This document shows, one piece after another, positions 48,713 through 60,212 of a stretch of DNA of 64,000 nt. Under the pieces are notes generated by a model. It ran no database searches. It had not been told where the DNA came from and saw only the letters and a program-made list of their open reading frames with translations. The DNA is from Botryococcus braunii (taxonomy: Eukaryota > Chlorophyta > Trebouxiophyceae): NCBI GenBank assembly GCA_002005505.1, contig KV908575.1, positions 1 through 64,000 of the forward strand. Direction: 5' to 3'. The position numbers were made by a program, and so were the translations under genes. Every line of letters starts with the position of its first letter. Positions within the stretch are counted from its first letter, which is position 1.

Positions 48713-49170
48713 CTATGACAGCAGGAGTTCTTTGGTTTGGGTACGTTGCTCAAGCCTTTGAGCTCTGGTTAAACCACCAGAAGGTAAATTAGGATTCTTC
48801 AGTGCGGCAGGTCTCAGCAACTCCTGTGCTCGCAGCATTTGTTGCTGTCGTTCGTTGTCAGGAAGAGTGCCACGAGCCAGCTCCAGTGCTGCCTCAATGG
48901 TCTGTCGGATTTCCCGCGGGTCTCCCTCTCTTTGATGATCAGGCTCGGGCTCAGCCTTCTCAGAGGGTTCTTGGCCGTCTGGAACAATGGCCTGCTGTGG
49001 ATTAAGAGCTGGCTCTGCCTCGCAGTCTGCTTCCTGAGTATCTGCCTCAGTAGAACTTGGACTGGGAGAGGTAACTGACACAGGGAACTGACGGGAAATG
49101 TGGTTCCCAGAGGGACTGGGGCACTGGAACTCCAGGGATTGGGTTGGAAGGGCACTCATGCCCACTTTGG
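48713..49170 (-). CDS. E integrase-RT linker, first part
   Basis: Glu/Gln/Pro-rich segment in a different frame from gag-integrase, so a frameshift lies near 49150-49200. It ends TKELLLS before an in-frame TAG. Its LTRAQRLEQRT resembles LTREQRYVQRV of A at the same place, which supports the frame choice. Confidence 0.7.
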
Positions 49171-51593
49171 AAGCTCCTGAGATGTTCCACAAAGACAACA
49201 TCCCTACTCTCTCTCCATACCCCTCCACCCATGTATATGCGGTAGGCTTTGGAAGATGCAAAATATCCTGTGAGCATGCCTGGAGCAGTTTTCGGAGCAA
49301 ATACAGGTCTCTGCACGTCTGGTACGTGGACATAAGCCAGGCAGCCCCAAGTGCGCAGAAGTGACACATCAGGCTTGTAACCCCAAAATAATTCAAGAGG
49401 AGTAAGGTTCCTGCCTGAACAAGGGCCCATATTGAGTAGGGTACAAGCTGTCTCGAGCGCCTCCTTCCAGAGAGTTGGGCTTGCTGCTGCGAAGGCAAGG
49501 ATAGTCCGGGTTCTCTCCTTCAGCGTGCGGTTTGCTCGTTCTGCTACTCCATTTTGCTGTGGGGTGTAGGGGGCTGAGGTCTCCAGCTTAGTTCCCTGAG
49601 ATGCACAGAACTCCTTGAACTTGGCGTTAATAAATTCTGTGCCCCGATCACATCTGATGCACTTCACTGTCGTTTTCCTTTGGGTTTGCCAGTATACTAA
49701 AAGGTCTCTGACAGCAGCACTTATGGTGTCTTTGGATTTTACTGGAATGACAGCTTTCCACTGTGAGGATTCATCCACCACTGTAACCCACAGACGTTCC
49801 CCAGTAATGGCTGCAGGAGTGATGGGACCCACTGTGTCAATGTGCACTCTGCCAAGAGGTTCAAGGGCAGGTCTGCTGCTAATCCCGAAGGAGGGTCTGG
49901 CTGTCTTTCCCTCAATACACGCCTCACAGTGCACTGGACAATTATCACAGGGAAAAAGGGAAGTGTCAATTCCAGTCACCAGTTCTTCCTTTGCAAGGCG
50001 CGGCATCCATGGTTCTCCTGGGTGCCCCATCCTGCTGTGCCACAAGTAGCGTCTGGAGCAGTTGTGGGACGAGTTGCTGGGTTTTGAGATCTTGGCTGCA
50101 TTGACAGTCAGCTTGGGGTGACTGCTTCCCCTGACCGCCACTAAATGATGGATATAGTACAGGCCCGTTTCAGCAACAACAGAAACCCTCCAACTGTTTG
50201 GACCACTGACATGCACGAATGCCCCAACACTGTCTGTGTGGAATACTGCACCATCCCTTAAGGCAGCTGAGACAGATAGGATATTTGTACTGGCTGAAGG
50301 GACACACTGCACGTGGTGAATCCAAAAAGGAATGCCTTGGGGGCTTAAAACGCAGACTGATCCAGAGGCAATGATGCTACCAGTAGCATCAGAGGTAGCT
50401 AGATGCAAGGGAATTGGTTTGGAATGGACAGTGGGATTATGCAGTAGGGCTGGATCATTCACAAGGTGGACTGATGCTCCACTATCCACCAGCCAAGAGT
50501 GCAGAGGGGGTTTGCCCAAGGTCTGGTCCAAGATATTATGGGACACTGCATAGGGCCTACCTTCAGGTGGGGGAGGAGGAGGAGCAGGCGGTTGGAACCA
50601 GGCAGGGAAGGCATCCGCCTGAGGGTGAGCCATCTGAGCAGCAGGTGGGGGAAGACCTCCCACTGGTGGCTGCCCCTGGGTCCACATACCCTGCAGCTGC
50701 TGCACTGCTGCCACAACGTTTCTCTGGGTCTCCTCATCTCTGCGCCTCTTGCGACAATCCCTCCAGTAATGCCCCTTTTTATTGCAATAGTTGCACACTC
50801 CTCTGGCATCCGACTGTCCGGTTGAGGGTGAAGGATTGGCTCCACTGGGTGCTGCAGGGGTGCAGACTCTGTTGCTGCCCGAGGGAACAGGTAGGACTCG
50901 TGGCTGACGTGGGGCAGTCTCATCAAACCCCAGGGCGACGGCTGTGGTCCTCAGCAGGTCTGCCAGCTTGTTGAGTGGGGTCCCTGCTGCTGTTGACAGG
51001 CTGCCTGTCTCCTTGGCTGCTTCAGGTAGACCCTGCACAATTTGGGTAGCTACAAAGCTATCCAGAAGAGGATGATTATTCCTCTGAAGGCATGCCTTCA
51101 AATTCAGCATGCGGCTCACATACTGTGAAATGGTCTCGTCGTGCCTCATCCCTTGACTCATTTCCAACAGCCAGTCCATGTTGGCTTGGAGATTATAACC
51201 CCCAATGAACTTCCTACAGATATATTCATATGCAACATATGCAGAGGATAACTCAGACAATTCCCCGTGCCACTCTTCTGGAACAGATTCATACAGCAAC
51301 AGTAGTGCTGCAGCATCATGCGTGGTCCCAGGCATGTCCTCAAGTACTGCAGGCAGTGATCCCTTGGCTTCATTTGCTGCAAGGTAGGCATTCTTCCAAG
51401 TCATTATGTTGTGTCCCTTTTCTTTTAACTTGATATGTACCTTCACAAGTGTAGGAATCACCTTCGGCAACTCATCACCTTCTCCCCTAGACGTGCTGGG
51501 AGTGCAAGGCTCTCTCACAGGTGTCGAGGTAGTGGTCTCACTCACGGACGCAAAGGTTCCACTAGATGACTGACTCTTCTTCTTAGTAGTCAT
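49155..51593 (-). CDS. E gag-protease-integrase
   Basis: ATG at 51593 (MTTKKKSQSS). Gag core (WLLEMSQGMRHDETISQYVSRMLNL), zinc knuckle CNYCNKKGHYWRDC (all four ligands), Pro-rich spacer, and protease WLVDSGASVHLVND. Integrase has LWHSRMGHPGE...CPVHCEAC and acids in VHIDTVGP, RCDRGTEF and QQNGVAERAN. Close relative of A throughout. The frame is lost near 49170, after the SRDVVFVEHLR motif; the same frame stays open to 49047. Confidence 0.92.
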
Positions 51594-51644
51594 AGTGTAA
51601 ACACTGAATGTCAATCTCTAGAGTCTGAGGCACACTTAAACCAC

Positions 51645-52175
51645 TTACTCCACAAGGCCTTCAAGGTCTGAATCAGTTTCCCACTCAGACTCGTCACGAA
51701 TGTTAGGGATCAGCAAATCCTGAAAGGCCTTCACTGGAATAGTTGCCAATGCAGACTCAACAGCCAAATATGCCGTGTGCTCAGCAAATTCTTGCTCTTT
51801 GTTGAGCCACTTCGTTACACTACAATACCTCCGAAATTTCTCTCTGGTGATGAAACCTGGCTCCAAATTAACAAATGATTGCTCCCAAGGAGTGAACTTG
51901 TATGCTGGATACGTGGGAAATCTTGAACCAAACCACGCTGGCAGAGGGAGAGGTCGGCCAACGTACAAATGAAACACGAAGTCTTTTACGATGGCAGCCC
52001 GTTCGTCAGGGGTCCGATCTCCTTGTAGTCCTCCGTTTCTGATTCTATCGTTGTACGAAGGTGGACCGGTTCTTAAATGTACAGGCACGTTGACGTTGGT
52101 AGTTTTGCGAGCAGTTGCTTCGGTCTGCGGTGCTTGGCCATTCAGCTTCTCGTCTCCGATTCTTGAGCCAGCCAC
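51645..52175 (-). CDS. E extra ORF upstream of gag, no ATG
   Basis: An open frame of about 176 codons between the primer site and gag, in the same place as the extra ORF in B and D. It contains no Met codon at all; the frame is open from a TAA inside the LTR end, with GTG at 52175. Weak resemblance to B and D: DERAAIVKDFVFHLYVGRPL against DDELNLLREGHFHC..., and a central WEQSFVN region against WEARLID. The acidic C-terminus is DESEWETDSDLEGLVE. The start may be lost, non-AUG or supplied by splicing. Function unknown. Confidence 0.5.
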   Translation of the reverse strand: MAGSRIGDEKLNGQAPQTEATARKTTNVNVPVHLRTGPPSYNDRIRNGGLQGDRTPDERAAIVKDFVFHLYVGRPLPLPAWFGSRFPTYPAYKFTPWEQSFVNLEPGFITREKFRRYCSVTKWLNKEQEFAEHTAYLAVESALATIPVKAFQDLLIPNIRDESEWETDSDLEGLVE

Positions 52176-52190
52176 ACACTCAACGAGAGA

Positions 52191-52221
52191 GTGGTGGGCC
52201 CATAACCTGTTAGGTTATGGG
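52191..52221 (-). other. Primer-binding site of E inside an LTR-end hairpin
   Basis: Minus strand GGTTATGGGCCCACCAC (52207-52191) is complementary to the initiator tRNA anticodon arm. With CCCATAACC in the LTR end (52221-52213) it forms a 9-bp stem with a 5-nt loop, as in A. Confidence 0.78.
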
Positions 52222-52901
52222 CTTGGCGTATTCCTGTGTGGTGGCAGCACGGAGGGTGTTAGACCAGTGTCGGCTCTACTGTGCGAAGAGAAGTAGAGAA
52301 GGAGACACTGTCAATCAAGGACTGATTGGCAACGTGAGAGAAGCACCCGAAGTGCTGTGATAGTCCCAATCAAGTCTATTACAACATGCTCTCTATCACT
52401 CTCGTAACAACGGAATTCAAACTACCCTAGTCTGTTCTCACTCAGTTACGGGCAGTCTCATTGTCCGATGAAAGGAAAGTCAAGCACATACACCTAACAT
52501 GATAAACTAAAGCGTTCAGAGCCTCAAACAAGCTATCCTATCTACACACACATTACCTGTGTGGTGGCAGCACGGAGGGTGTTAGACCAGTGTCGGCTCT
52601 ACTGTGCGAAGAGAAGTAGAGAAGGAGACACTGTCAATCAAGGACTGATTGGCAACGTGAGAGAAGCACCCGAAGTGCTGTGATAGTCCCAATCAAGTGC
52701 CTTGCCTTGCTGCGCAGCCACCACTACCTTCTTGCAGCAAACGTGTGTGTAACTTGCGTTATTGCTATCCACATTCAAATGTACACAACCTAGTGCTGAG
52801 TCACGTTTCTGCCCTATTTGTCTTGTATTATTGTCTCTGGCGGAATTGCCACTATTACTCCTCTGAGGGAAAGGCACTAAATATTATTATCTATCACAAC
52901 A
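52208..52901 (-). repeat. 5' LTR of E with duplicated exon
   Basis: 694 bp. The 142-bp exon copies are at 52698-52557 (followed by GTAATG) and 52375-52234 (followed by GAATACGCC). Same arrangement as the 3' LTR; about five differences between the two LTRs. Confidence 0.92.
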
Positions 52902-52906
52902 AAATG

Positions 52907-52980
52907 TAGCTGACATGTTCACAAAGCCACTAGCGTCTACTGTGTTGGAAAGGCATCGTAACAAGTTGGGAATGCAGTAA
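52907..52980 (+). CDS. B pol, last codons
   Basis: After the TSD copy, B pol resumes with VADMFTKPL...RHRNKLGMQ and stops at 52980. This completes B's RNase H tail. Confidence 0.9.
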
Positions 52981-53018
52981 CTGAATGTTGGCATGTCCTG
53001 AAAGTACAAGGGGAAGAT
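52981..53018 (+). other. Polypurine tract region of B
   Basis: 38 bp ending acaaggggaagat directly before the 3' LTR; close to the tract of A and E. Confidence 0.75.
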
Positions 53019-54112
53019 TGTTGGAGTTTGTGTACTGTCAGGACAATCCAAAGATGACAATTCTAACAAGAATAAATTAGCTGTATAGTTGACCATGTGC
53101 TCAACTCAAGGGAAACTCTTTGATAAACAGCTAGTGGTCTTTTGGCCACAAGCAGTAATGTATAAAGTATCTAAGAACATGGTAGAGAATGTCCTTCCTG
53201 TTGTTTGTGGCTATTAAAAATGAGTTTATCCTAATTGTTAATAACGTGATAAACTCATATTGGGATAAGGGCCAATTTCCAAGGCTCTGAACCTCAACTC
53301 TGATACGGATTCATGAAAAAGGCCAGAACAGCGCAATTCAACGCGCTACTCTGATAATACTAGGAGCGACTGACCGAAGTCTCAAGCAGTCAATCCGTAG
53401 TGTTTGTGAAACGTCTTTGTTGTCTCAAACACTGACTCTCAGCCTGATCTCAATTAACTCTCATCTGTGTTGGCATCGTGGATGCATTGTTTCAGATCAA
53501 GAGGAGATCAGACTGGTGAGGCGCATGTTCGTCGCTTACGTTATTCTAACAGCCATAAGTGCTGTTGGTTTTAACTAAGAAATATTCTTGCTAATGTGCA
53601 GGCCTGTTAAACTGCTTCGATCATACCATGTTGTTGATGTTGAAAGTATTTACTTACTTGGTAAGCAGTTTACGCTGCACGTTGGTTCGGAGACAAGTAA
53701 TCGTGTGTGAATTACCAGCAAGATACTGATTGTGTAACATGCACAGGATGACACATGTATATGTCTCATCATCTGTGATCTATAATATTAAATACAAACT
53801 GGATCTTGCAGGTAATCGTTAGATAGACCAGTGTCGTATACTACCCGGTGTAAGTCAATCCGTAGTGTTTGTGAAACGTCTTTGTTGTCTCAAACACTGA
53901 CTCTCAGCCTGATCTCAATTAACTCTCATCTGTGTTGGCATCGTGGATGCATTGTTTCAGATCAAGAGGAGATCAGACTGGCCTGTTAAACTGCTTCGAT
54001 CATACCATGTTGTTGATGTTGAAAGTATTTACTTACTTGGATGACACATGTATATGTCTCATCATCTGTGATCTATAATATTAAATACAAACTGGATCTT
54101 GCAGGATCCACA
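53019..54112 (+). repeat. 3' LTR of B with unspliced and spliced leader copies
   Basis: 1094 bp. Same structure as the 5' LTR: exon 1 53388-53515, intron 1 53516-53601, exon 2 53602-53660, intron 2 53661-53746 (here ending CACAG, a proper acceptor), exon 3 53747-53811, intron 3 start 53812-53852, then spliced copy 53853-54104 and GATCCACA. TSD gtcgg follows. Confidence 0.92.
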
Positions 54113-54547
54113 GTCGGCTTAACAAGCCAAAGAGATCGAATGACTGCCTGGTGGTCCGGGTTCTCTGGCTATCTGTACTCCGATCAGCTTGTGGGAAACG
54201 CGCTGTCCAGCACTGCTACTGGCCTTTTTCACGAACATTAGGACATGCTCAGGGTTCCTATCCACTGAATTTGGACCCTTATCCTACAGTAACACATCTA
54301 TTAACTCTAGATGCATGTCTTCCAGCCACTAAAGGCTGGAAGGTATTTACAGCCATAGAATAAATACCTCTCAATGCATTAATACTCATAGATTGATCTT
54401 TCATAGCCATTGTCAAGATGTCTTTACCTTGAGAGTTAACTGCTTGGTTAACTTACAGCTAATTATTACATGTGATTGTACCTTCACGCACGCACGTGCA
54501 CGCACGCACGTTAATTAACATGACATAATGAAGTACAAAACCCAACA
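54113..54547 (-). mobile_element. 5' LTR of D, start part
   Basis: The U3-side part of D's LTR after the B insertion, starting on the minus strand at 54547 with TGTTGGG. It contains a 9-bp hairpin (CTTCCAGCC...GGCTGGAAG near 54314-54342) and a CACG/CGTG-rich run near 54485-54512. The flank gtagg (54548-54552) is the presumed TSD; its partner is outside the window. Confidence 0.8.
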
Positions 54548-57500
54548 GTAGGGGAGGAAGTAGAGGAGAGGGGAGCGGAAAGGGGGAGGAGGGAAACGAA
54601 GGATCTTGCTCAGGGGTGTTTTCCAACCCCGTAAGTTATCTAAACCAGCCCCAACTTCTAGTCGGGTAACCCGAGTTTCCCTTGCAGATTGGCGCGGGTA
54701 CTCCCCATAGAACGACCCCTGCAACAGAGGCAAAACGTGTGGGGTGAGCAACGGACTCTCGATTTGCGGCCCCGCATGCCAAGCCCACTCCTTGTACGTG
54801 ACCCGCACAGGGTGTCGTAGTACGACTCGTACACTGCATCATAGGGACAGATATTTGTCCCTATGGGCATTAATGGGCCATCCCGTGCAAAAACGAGAGT
54901 CTGCACGACGCTCCTTTCCAACTTCAAACAGTGTTTGCTATCACTCCACTCAGCGCAGCTCGTTGGAGATGGCTTTCTTGCAAGTCCTACAAAAGTTTCC
55001 GGGCTTGCCTACAGTTTTACGGTTGAAATCACGTGTGGGACTATGGAAACTACGATTCAACCACAGGGTTTGGAGGCTATGGCCCGTTTACTGGGACAGG
55101 GGTATAACGAGTACTGCTTTCGGGCACACTTCACTAAGTTAAATTTCAAAATATCACCTCCATGTTTGCTATCATACGTCTGACCTGTTAAGCGCATGCG
55201 GGTATTTCGGGGCCGTGTTGGCAACCTTACATCATCACGTTGGAAGGGACAAAAAGTAGTTTCCGTCGCGCTTGGGGGATGTAGACACCAGGCGGGGTCG
55301 AACGTCGGAGCATGACGTTTGCTACATACAATTCCCACCAGTTGGGAATGGTGTATATCTGTAGGCCCCGAATTTGCTCCCACAGATCCCAGGGGGACTA
55401 GCTTTACAGCATTGCCATCGCTTGGTCCTGTTTAGAAACTCCCTTGCTCTATCATAGGAGGCGTGTAATTTATGGGCGTACTTTCAGAAGCAATTCCTAA
55501 GCTTACAAGCTCTGCGAGAGAGGGCTAGTATACCCCGTGTATGCGGGCACCTACATGATTACCCGCCGGCAAGATAATCATGTCATTTCTGCAGACATGA
55601 GGTGTGCCGGCAAAGTACTATCACGTGTGCCCGCCCGGTTGCAACCGGTCCTGGAGTCCCTTGGACCAAATTGTTTCATAGCCCATCCTGATAATATATG
55701 TTTTAGGGACGACAAAAACTGGGTCTTTCCTTTTGCTCACGGAGCATCTTCTTATACAACTTGCGATAAGGCATGACGAATTTCTGCTGAAGTGCAGGTT
55801 CAGAGCTGCGCGAGTGCTGAGGAAGATTCTAACTCACCTGTGAAAGTTCCACAGGAGTGCCGGTGTACAGACTACACCAGGGTCAAGATGTCAACCAATG
55901 TACTCTTGATGATACCAAAACTCTCTTCGGCAAGGCATCCTGCATTGCAGCCGCCCAGCGAACTTTCTGCTCATGACTTGACCACTGTGCTTGACCACAT
56001 GTGTGGGTCCAACTCGCAGGCCTTGCCGAAAATTGTAAACACTTTGTTGATGTCTTGAAGGCCACAAACAGTATGTTTGCTGTAAGTGACAGCCATCAGA
56101 TTATCCAGAGGGCCTTGGGGATTCACAATCGGGTTGTGAACATGTTGTTCCGGGGAACCGAACCCCCGTCGACTCGCCCCTCAGTTGGGAGTTCTAACCG
56201 ATCGGCTAAAAAAGTACCAGGGCACTTGTACGAGTAATTGCCCGCTTATATACCCGTGCCGGCCTGGGGGAATGCCCCCAGCACACACTCGCTAGGCCCG
56301 ATCCGCTCCGCACTACACGAGGAGTACAACCTTTAGGAGGTCGGTATTGCAGCCGTACCCTATTGCTTAGGTATATGTGTCCTTGCTGCATGTTCAGTGC
56401 TTGCTACTGTAGGGTGGATGGCAGTAACCTTGGTGTCAGGGAGCCATTGGAGGGAGAATGCACTGCTGGTATGGGGTACCCGGGCCACTGGTTCGGAGAA
56501 GTGCTAGCACTAGCACTTGTTCGCAGGCTATAGCCTGCGGGCTCACAGCTGCCATGTACACTTCCGATGTTGCAATCCAGTAGCTCCCCAGGACAGGAAT
56601 CCGGACTGTTGTAGTAGCGGATCTGCTACTACAACCCTGATGGTCCGTGACTGGAATTCTGTACATGTAGGCAGAAGAGTCCCTTCTCGAGCCTCTCTGT
56701 AACTTCGTCTGTGGAAGAGGTCCTGTTCCTGCAAATAGAAATGGCAATTTCTGAAAGAGTGCACACGTGTGAATTTGGTACATGAACTTCTGTCTTCGTG
56801 AATTTTTTATTCGTGATGACGGAGAGGCCCTTGCCTGCATTTACCTCGCTTCAAGGGGAACGGAGTGTGAGGAAAACAGTCTGCTGTAAGGTTGTACCTC
56901 GGTACCTAGTACGGGATTGTACGTACGTACCTGTACAGGATCTAGCCGTACAATGGTTATCATGTGGATGCCATAATCGGCCGTCTACCTTGCGTGTAGG
57001 CTCGCTCTGTCCATCATTGTAATCAGACTCCGTTTTGAGATCGACTTCAAAGTCGATTTCAAAACGGAGTCTGATTACACTTGCGAGTCCACTTGCGAGC
57101 TCTCGAAGTCTCCCTTGATGTTTCTATCTCTCCCGGTGTTGTTCTCTTAGAGCCTAGTGTAATCAGGGCCTAGCTCACCGTCGAAAAATGTCTCAAAAAC
57201 TTGCCGTCAGAAGTGTCTCAAAATGGACAAGTTTCTCACAAACGTGGATTGACATACAAAAATATTGCACCTTCAATTCATTCATGTCTGAGGAAAACAA
57301 ATCTGGTCAGATTATACAGATGCTGTATATATGCTCATAGGTGCCTCTCGTGATCCTTCCTGCACATAGAGTAAGAGATCTCATTCTGGAGAGGCTGCGA
57401 GATCTAGATGGTAAGATGAATGTGGTAGACTTGCCAGGAGAATAGAGGTAATAGTAGGTAATACACACACAGTCACTAGTAGTGACTCACTACCCCCATT

Positions 57501-60206
57501 TTTGTCTTTGAGCCCCTAGATTCCGCGTACCCGCATGCACGATTTCTGGTGTGCAATTAGGATAGGCTTCACTCTTTCTTTCAAACAACCCTGGATGTTA
57601 ACCATCAATCTTGATCGCCAAAACTGTACTGTTTATTACAGTTTGTGTAGCATGAAGCAATCCCCTCGGACTCCCAACTGCTCCAAGATATGCCCTAGCT
57701 TTAGACGCGATACCCCTGTCATAGGCTTTGGAGAGGTAAAGGAATGCAAAATGGCCATGGAGTGGAGTGATGCCCCCATTGCTATGACGCCCACTGGGCG
57801 AGAACGATGACAGCGCGGTTCCAACGCTGTCCATGAAGTCGTCTCCCTAAATAATGCTTCCAACCGGGGCTTCTGCATACCAGCATGTATGCCAGCATGT
57901 ATAACACACGGTTTACGGTTAAATGAATGACGCACGGGTAATTCGACCTTTAACCTAGCGTGCAATACTGCACCTCAGAATTCAAAAGGATGCCCGGCAG
58001 CGGATAATTTCCATGTCGTGGGAACTCTTGGGGGAGCAAGCGAGGGCTCTCGCACTGCTTCTTTTTCAGATTTCAAACGGTAACGATGTGACAAGACATC
58101 TTGTCAGGGGTGATGAGATGCCGGTCGGTAGTACCGACTCGGTACCCAACTTGGATAAAATGATGCTGTGCTCTAGTAAAGATCTAATTGCCAGCAATTC
58201 CAACACAAACTTCATCTGTTCCCCAACATGGGTGCCAGGAACGGCCCCTAGAACTCGGATGGATTAGTCCAACTGTTGGCTCATTCATGTGCTTTAATTG
58301 AAAGGAACGGGCCCTTGCAAAATTCGTAGCTGGCAGAATCTCCTTGTGAGGAAATTCTCCCACTGTCAGATGCCCGTCGGTGATGAGGATCTACGTAATC
58401 GCGAAGATATTAGGTCCAATTCCTGAGAGCGAAATGGCACGTTGCCGGCTTTGACCTGTTCAAAGGTGTAGTGTGACAAATCGCGGCGACCTGCGCAGGA
58501 TAGGCATCATGGCTCTGCCCATGAGCAGTCTTAGTCAATAACATTGTGCCCTAGAAATTGTTGACAGACTCGTGACACCTCTCTTCAAGTTCCCTGCCGG
58601 GCCTGAGGAGAAGGTCGCAGCGACGCCGTTGCGGCGCTCCGTCTCTTCATAGGGTTGCCAGAAGTACGTGATATTTTCAATACAAAACACCTCTCAAATT
58701 CGTAAGTTTTTCCTTCTTCTTCTCTTCTCTGTCCTTTTATCTATTATTTCTGGTCAGCTGTGATGTTCTGGTTTGTCCGGCGTTGGATTGATGCTGGTTA
58801 GGAATTGTGATGGTGTACTAGAACATACTTGCATGGCTTTGTATCACCTTCTTAGACTACATTCTTTGTTCAACCATCACTGGTACGTCGTAGTTTCTAA
58901 CTAGGTCAAAATTTGCGAATAAGCTAGCCTACTCGAGCTTGTAAACTGAGTTCGTCTTGCAAAAGTCGGTGTGGGTTGCACTATTAATTCATCAACGTAA
59001 AACAATTAATCTTTCTATATTTTAGGAGTACAGACAGGTTATTGACACGACGTCTTCCTTGTCGAACCTCTGGTTGTACGAAGAGCGGAAGAACCCTAGC
59101 TTCATGTAGGTGCAGAAAATTGGTGATAATCTCATTCTGACATATTTGTTGAAGTTAGTCTGTGCTGTCGCTGATCGACAGAGGGCTTTGAGGCAAAAGG
59201 AAAGCCTCTAATCCGACCGCATCAGAGTGCGCGCCTGAAGAAGTTTGTTCACGGGCAGGCAAGTCTTACGAATATTTTCGTACAGGCGCAGGGTTTCAGG
59301 ACCCCGGAAAAGAGAAGCCTGTGCAACAAGGTCGCAGCTATGGGGGCCCGCTCGGCGGATGTTGCGGTCTTACTGTCTTTTACAGTAGCTACCCTGTTGG
59401 TAATCCCTGTTTTGTCTGCATCTTCGATCACTGGATAGGAATTTGTGGCAGACAGTAGAAGGCTTCACGGGTTTTGGTCGTCAGGCACTCGCTTCAAAAT
59501 TAGGGCCTGCATGTCGAAGCAGAAATTGATGTAATTTCCTTTTTGAACCTGGTACATGCAATGTGACAAACGACATGTCGTCATCCACTAATAGCGGGCA
59601 CATGCCTGCCTGAAACCATGAATACTCGGGGTGTGGGTCGGTCTTGGCGCTGCGCTAGGCCGCGCGCCTTGCGGGAGGCCGGGCGGTGATTCAGCAGGTC
59701 TTGAGGAACACCTTTCAACCTCTGGGAGGGCTAGACTTCAGGAATCCCTTAGGTCTATGCAGCAATTAGATCGGTAGTATTGCGAGGAGGTAGTTTGAAT
59801 TGAATTAGTCCTTGCGTGTTCACCTCAGTCTTCTACCTCTACTGGAGGTAAAACTTCTGTTGGTTCTTTGTGCATTCTTGCAAGCACTGGCCAGCATTTG
59901 CCACACTGCAACGTGTTACCTAGGGTTAGGTTAGGGAGCCCTCAGGATGACAGGCTTGCAGCCTTCTGAGGGCATCCTCTCCAACGAATGTGTCAAGGGT
60001 ACTGTACACATGCTCCTTGGTTCTAAGACTGTTTTGAATGGCGGAGAGAGGATTTGCATGTACTAACAGTCTAAAGGACAGAGGATAGGACTCATCATCA
60101 CTAACGGGATACCTTCATCCCAACTGATTTAATTATGACATGAAATATAACATGGAACTCTGTCTCCATATCTGATTGTGGATAATGTCAGAAGAGCATG
60201 TGAGGT
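54548..60206. other. Non-LTR flank, no gene recognised, rich in short perfect inverted repeats
   Basis: 5.7 kb without a coding region I can support; the longest open frames are short and match nothing I recognise. It holds many perfect inverted repeats with tiny loops: 54840-54865 (10-bp arms), 55553-55583 (9), 55635-55648, 56499-56518 (9), 56522-56539 (18-bp palindrome), 56608-56635 (11), 57018-57079 (30), 57471-57487 (8), 57621-57644 (8), 58089-58106 (8) and 58124-58138 (7). It may include introns or ancient repeats. Confidence 0.5.
57018..57079. repeat. 62-bp near-perfect palindrome
   Basis: 30-bp arms (57018-57047 and 57050-57079) separated by CA, with a single mismatch that would be a G-U pair in RNA. 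Arms begin TGTAATCAGACTCCGTTTTG. A further TGTAATCAG occurs about 70 bp downstream near 57157. It could be a foldback element or a hairpin RNA precursor. Confidence 0.8.
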
Positions 60207-60212
60207 TTGGTG

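Larger units (their letters stand above)
26943..52901 (-). mobile_element. Ty1/copia retrotransposon E, host of X/Y and J
   Basis: Minus strand. 5' LTR 52208-52901, 3' LTR 26943-27637, TSD aaatg (26938-26942 and 52902-52906). Gag-pol is interrupted by X/Y (28166-40341) and J (41721-48113). Removing these leaves about 7.4 kb. Order: half-tRNA primer site, extra ORF, gag, protease, integrase, long linker, RT, RNase H, purine tract, LTR. The LTRs differ at about five sites. Related to A in gag-pol sequence and purine tract. Confidence 0.95.
837..54112 (+). mobile_element. Ty1/copia retrotransposon B, host of four nested elements
   Basis: LTRs at 837-1933 and 53019-54112 share TGTTGGAG...GATCCACA ends and are flanked by gtcgg TSDs. 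B is interrupted by A (1951-8633), F (10265-16782), G (18833-25694) and E (26943-52901). With inserts removed it is about 7.2 kb: LTR, half-tRNA primer site, extra ORF, gag, protease, integrase, RT, RNase H, purine tract, LTR. The domain order is that of copia (integrase before RT). The LTRs differ at roughly ten sites, and pol has nonsense and frameshift changes, so B is an older inactive copy. Confidence 0.95.

Noticed and set aside
54744..55776. Open frames in the right flank (for example 54863-55183 and 55537-55776)
   Set aside because: Short, overlapping on both strands, with no recognised domain or consistent continuation; not supported as genes.
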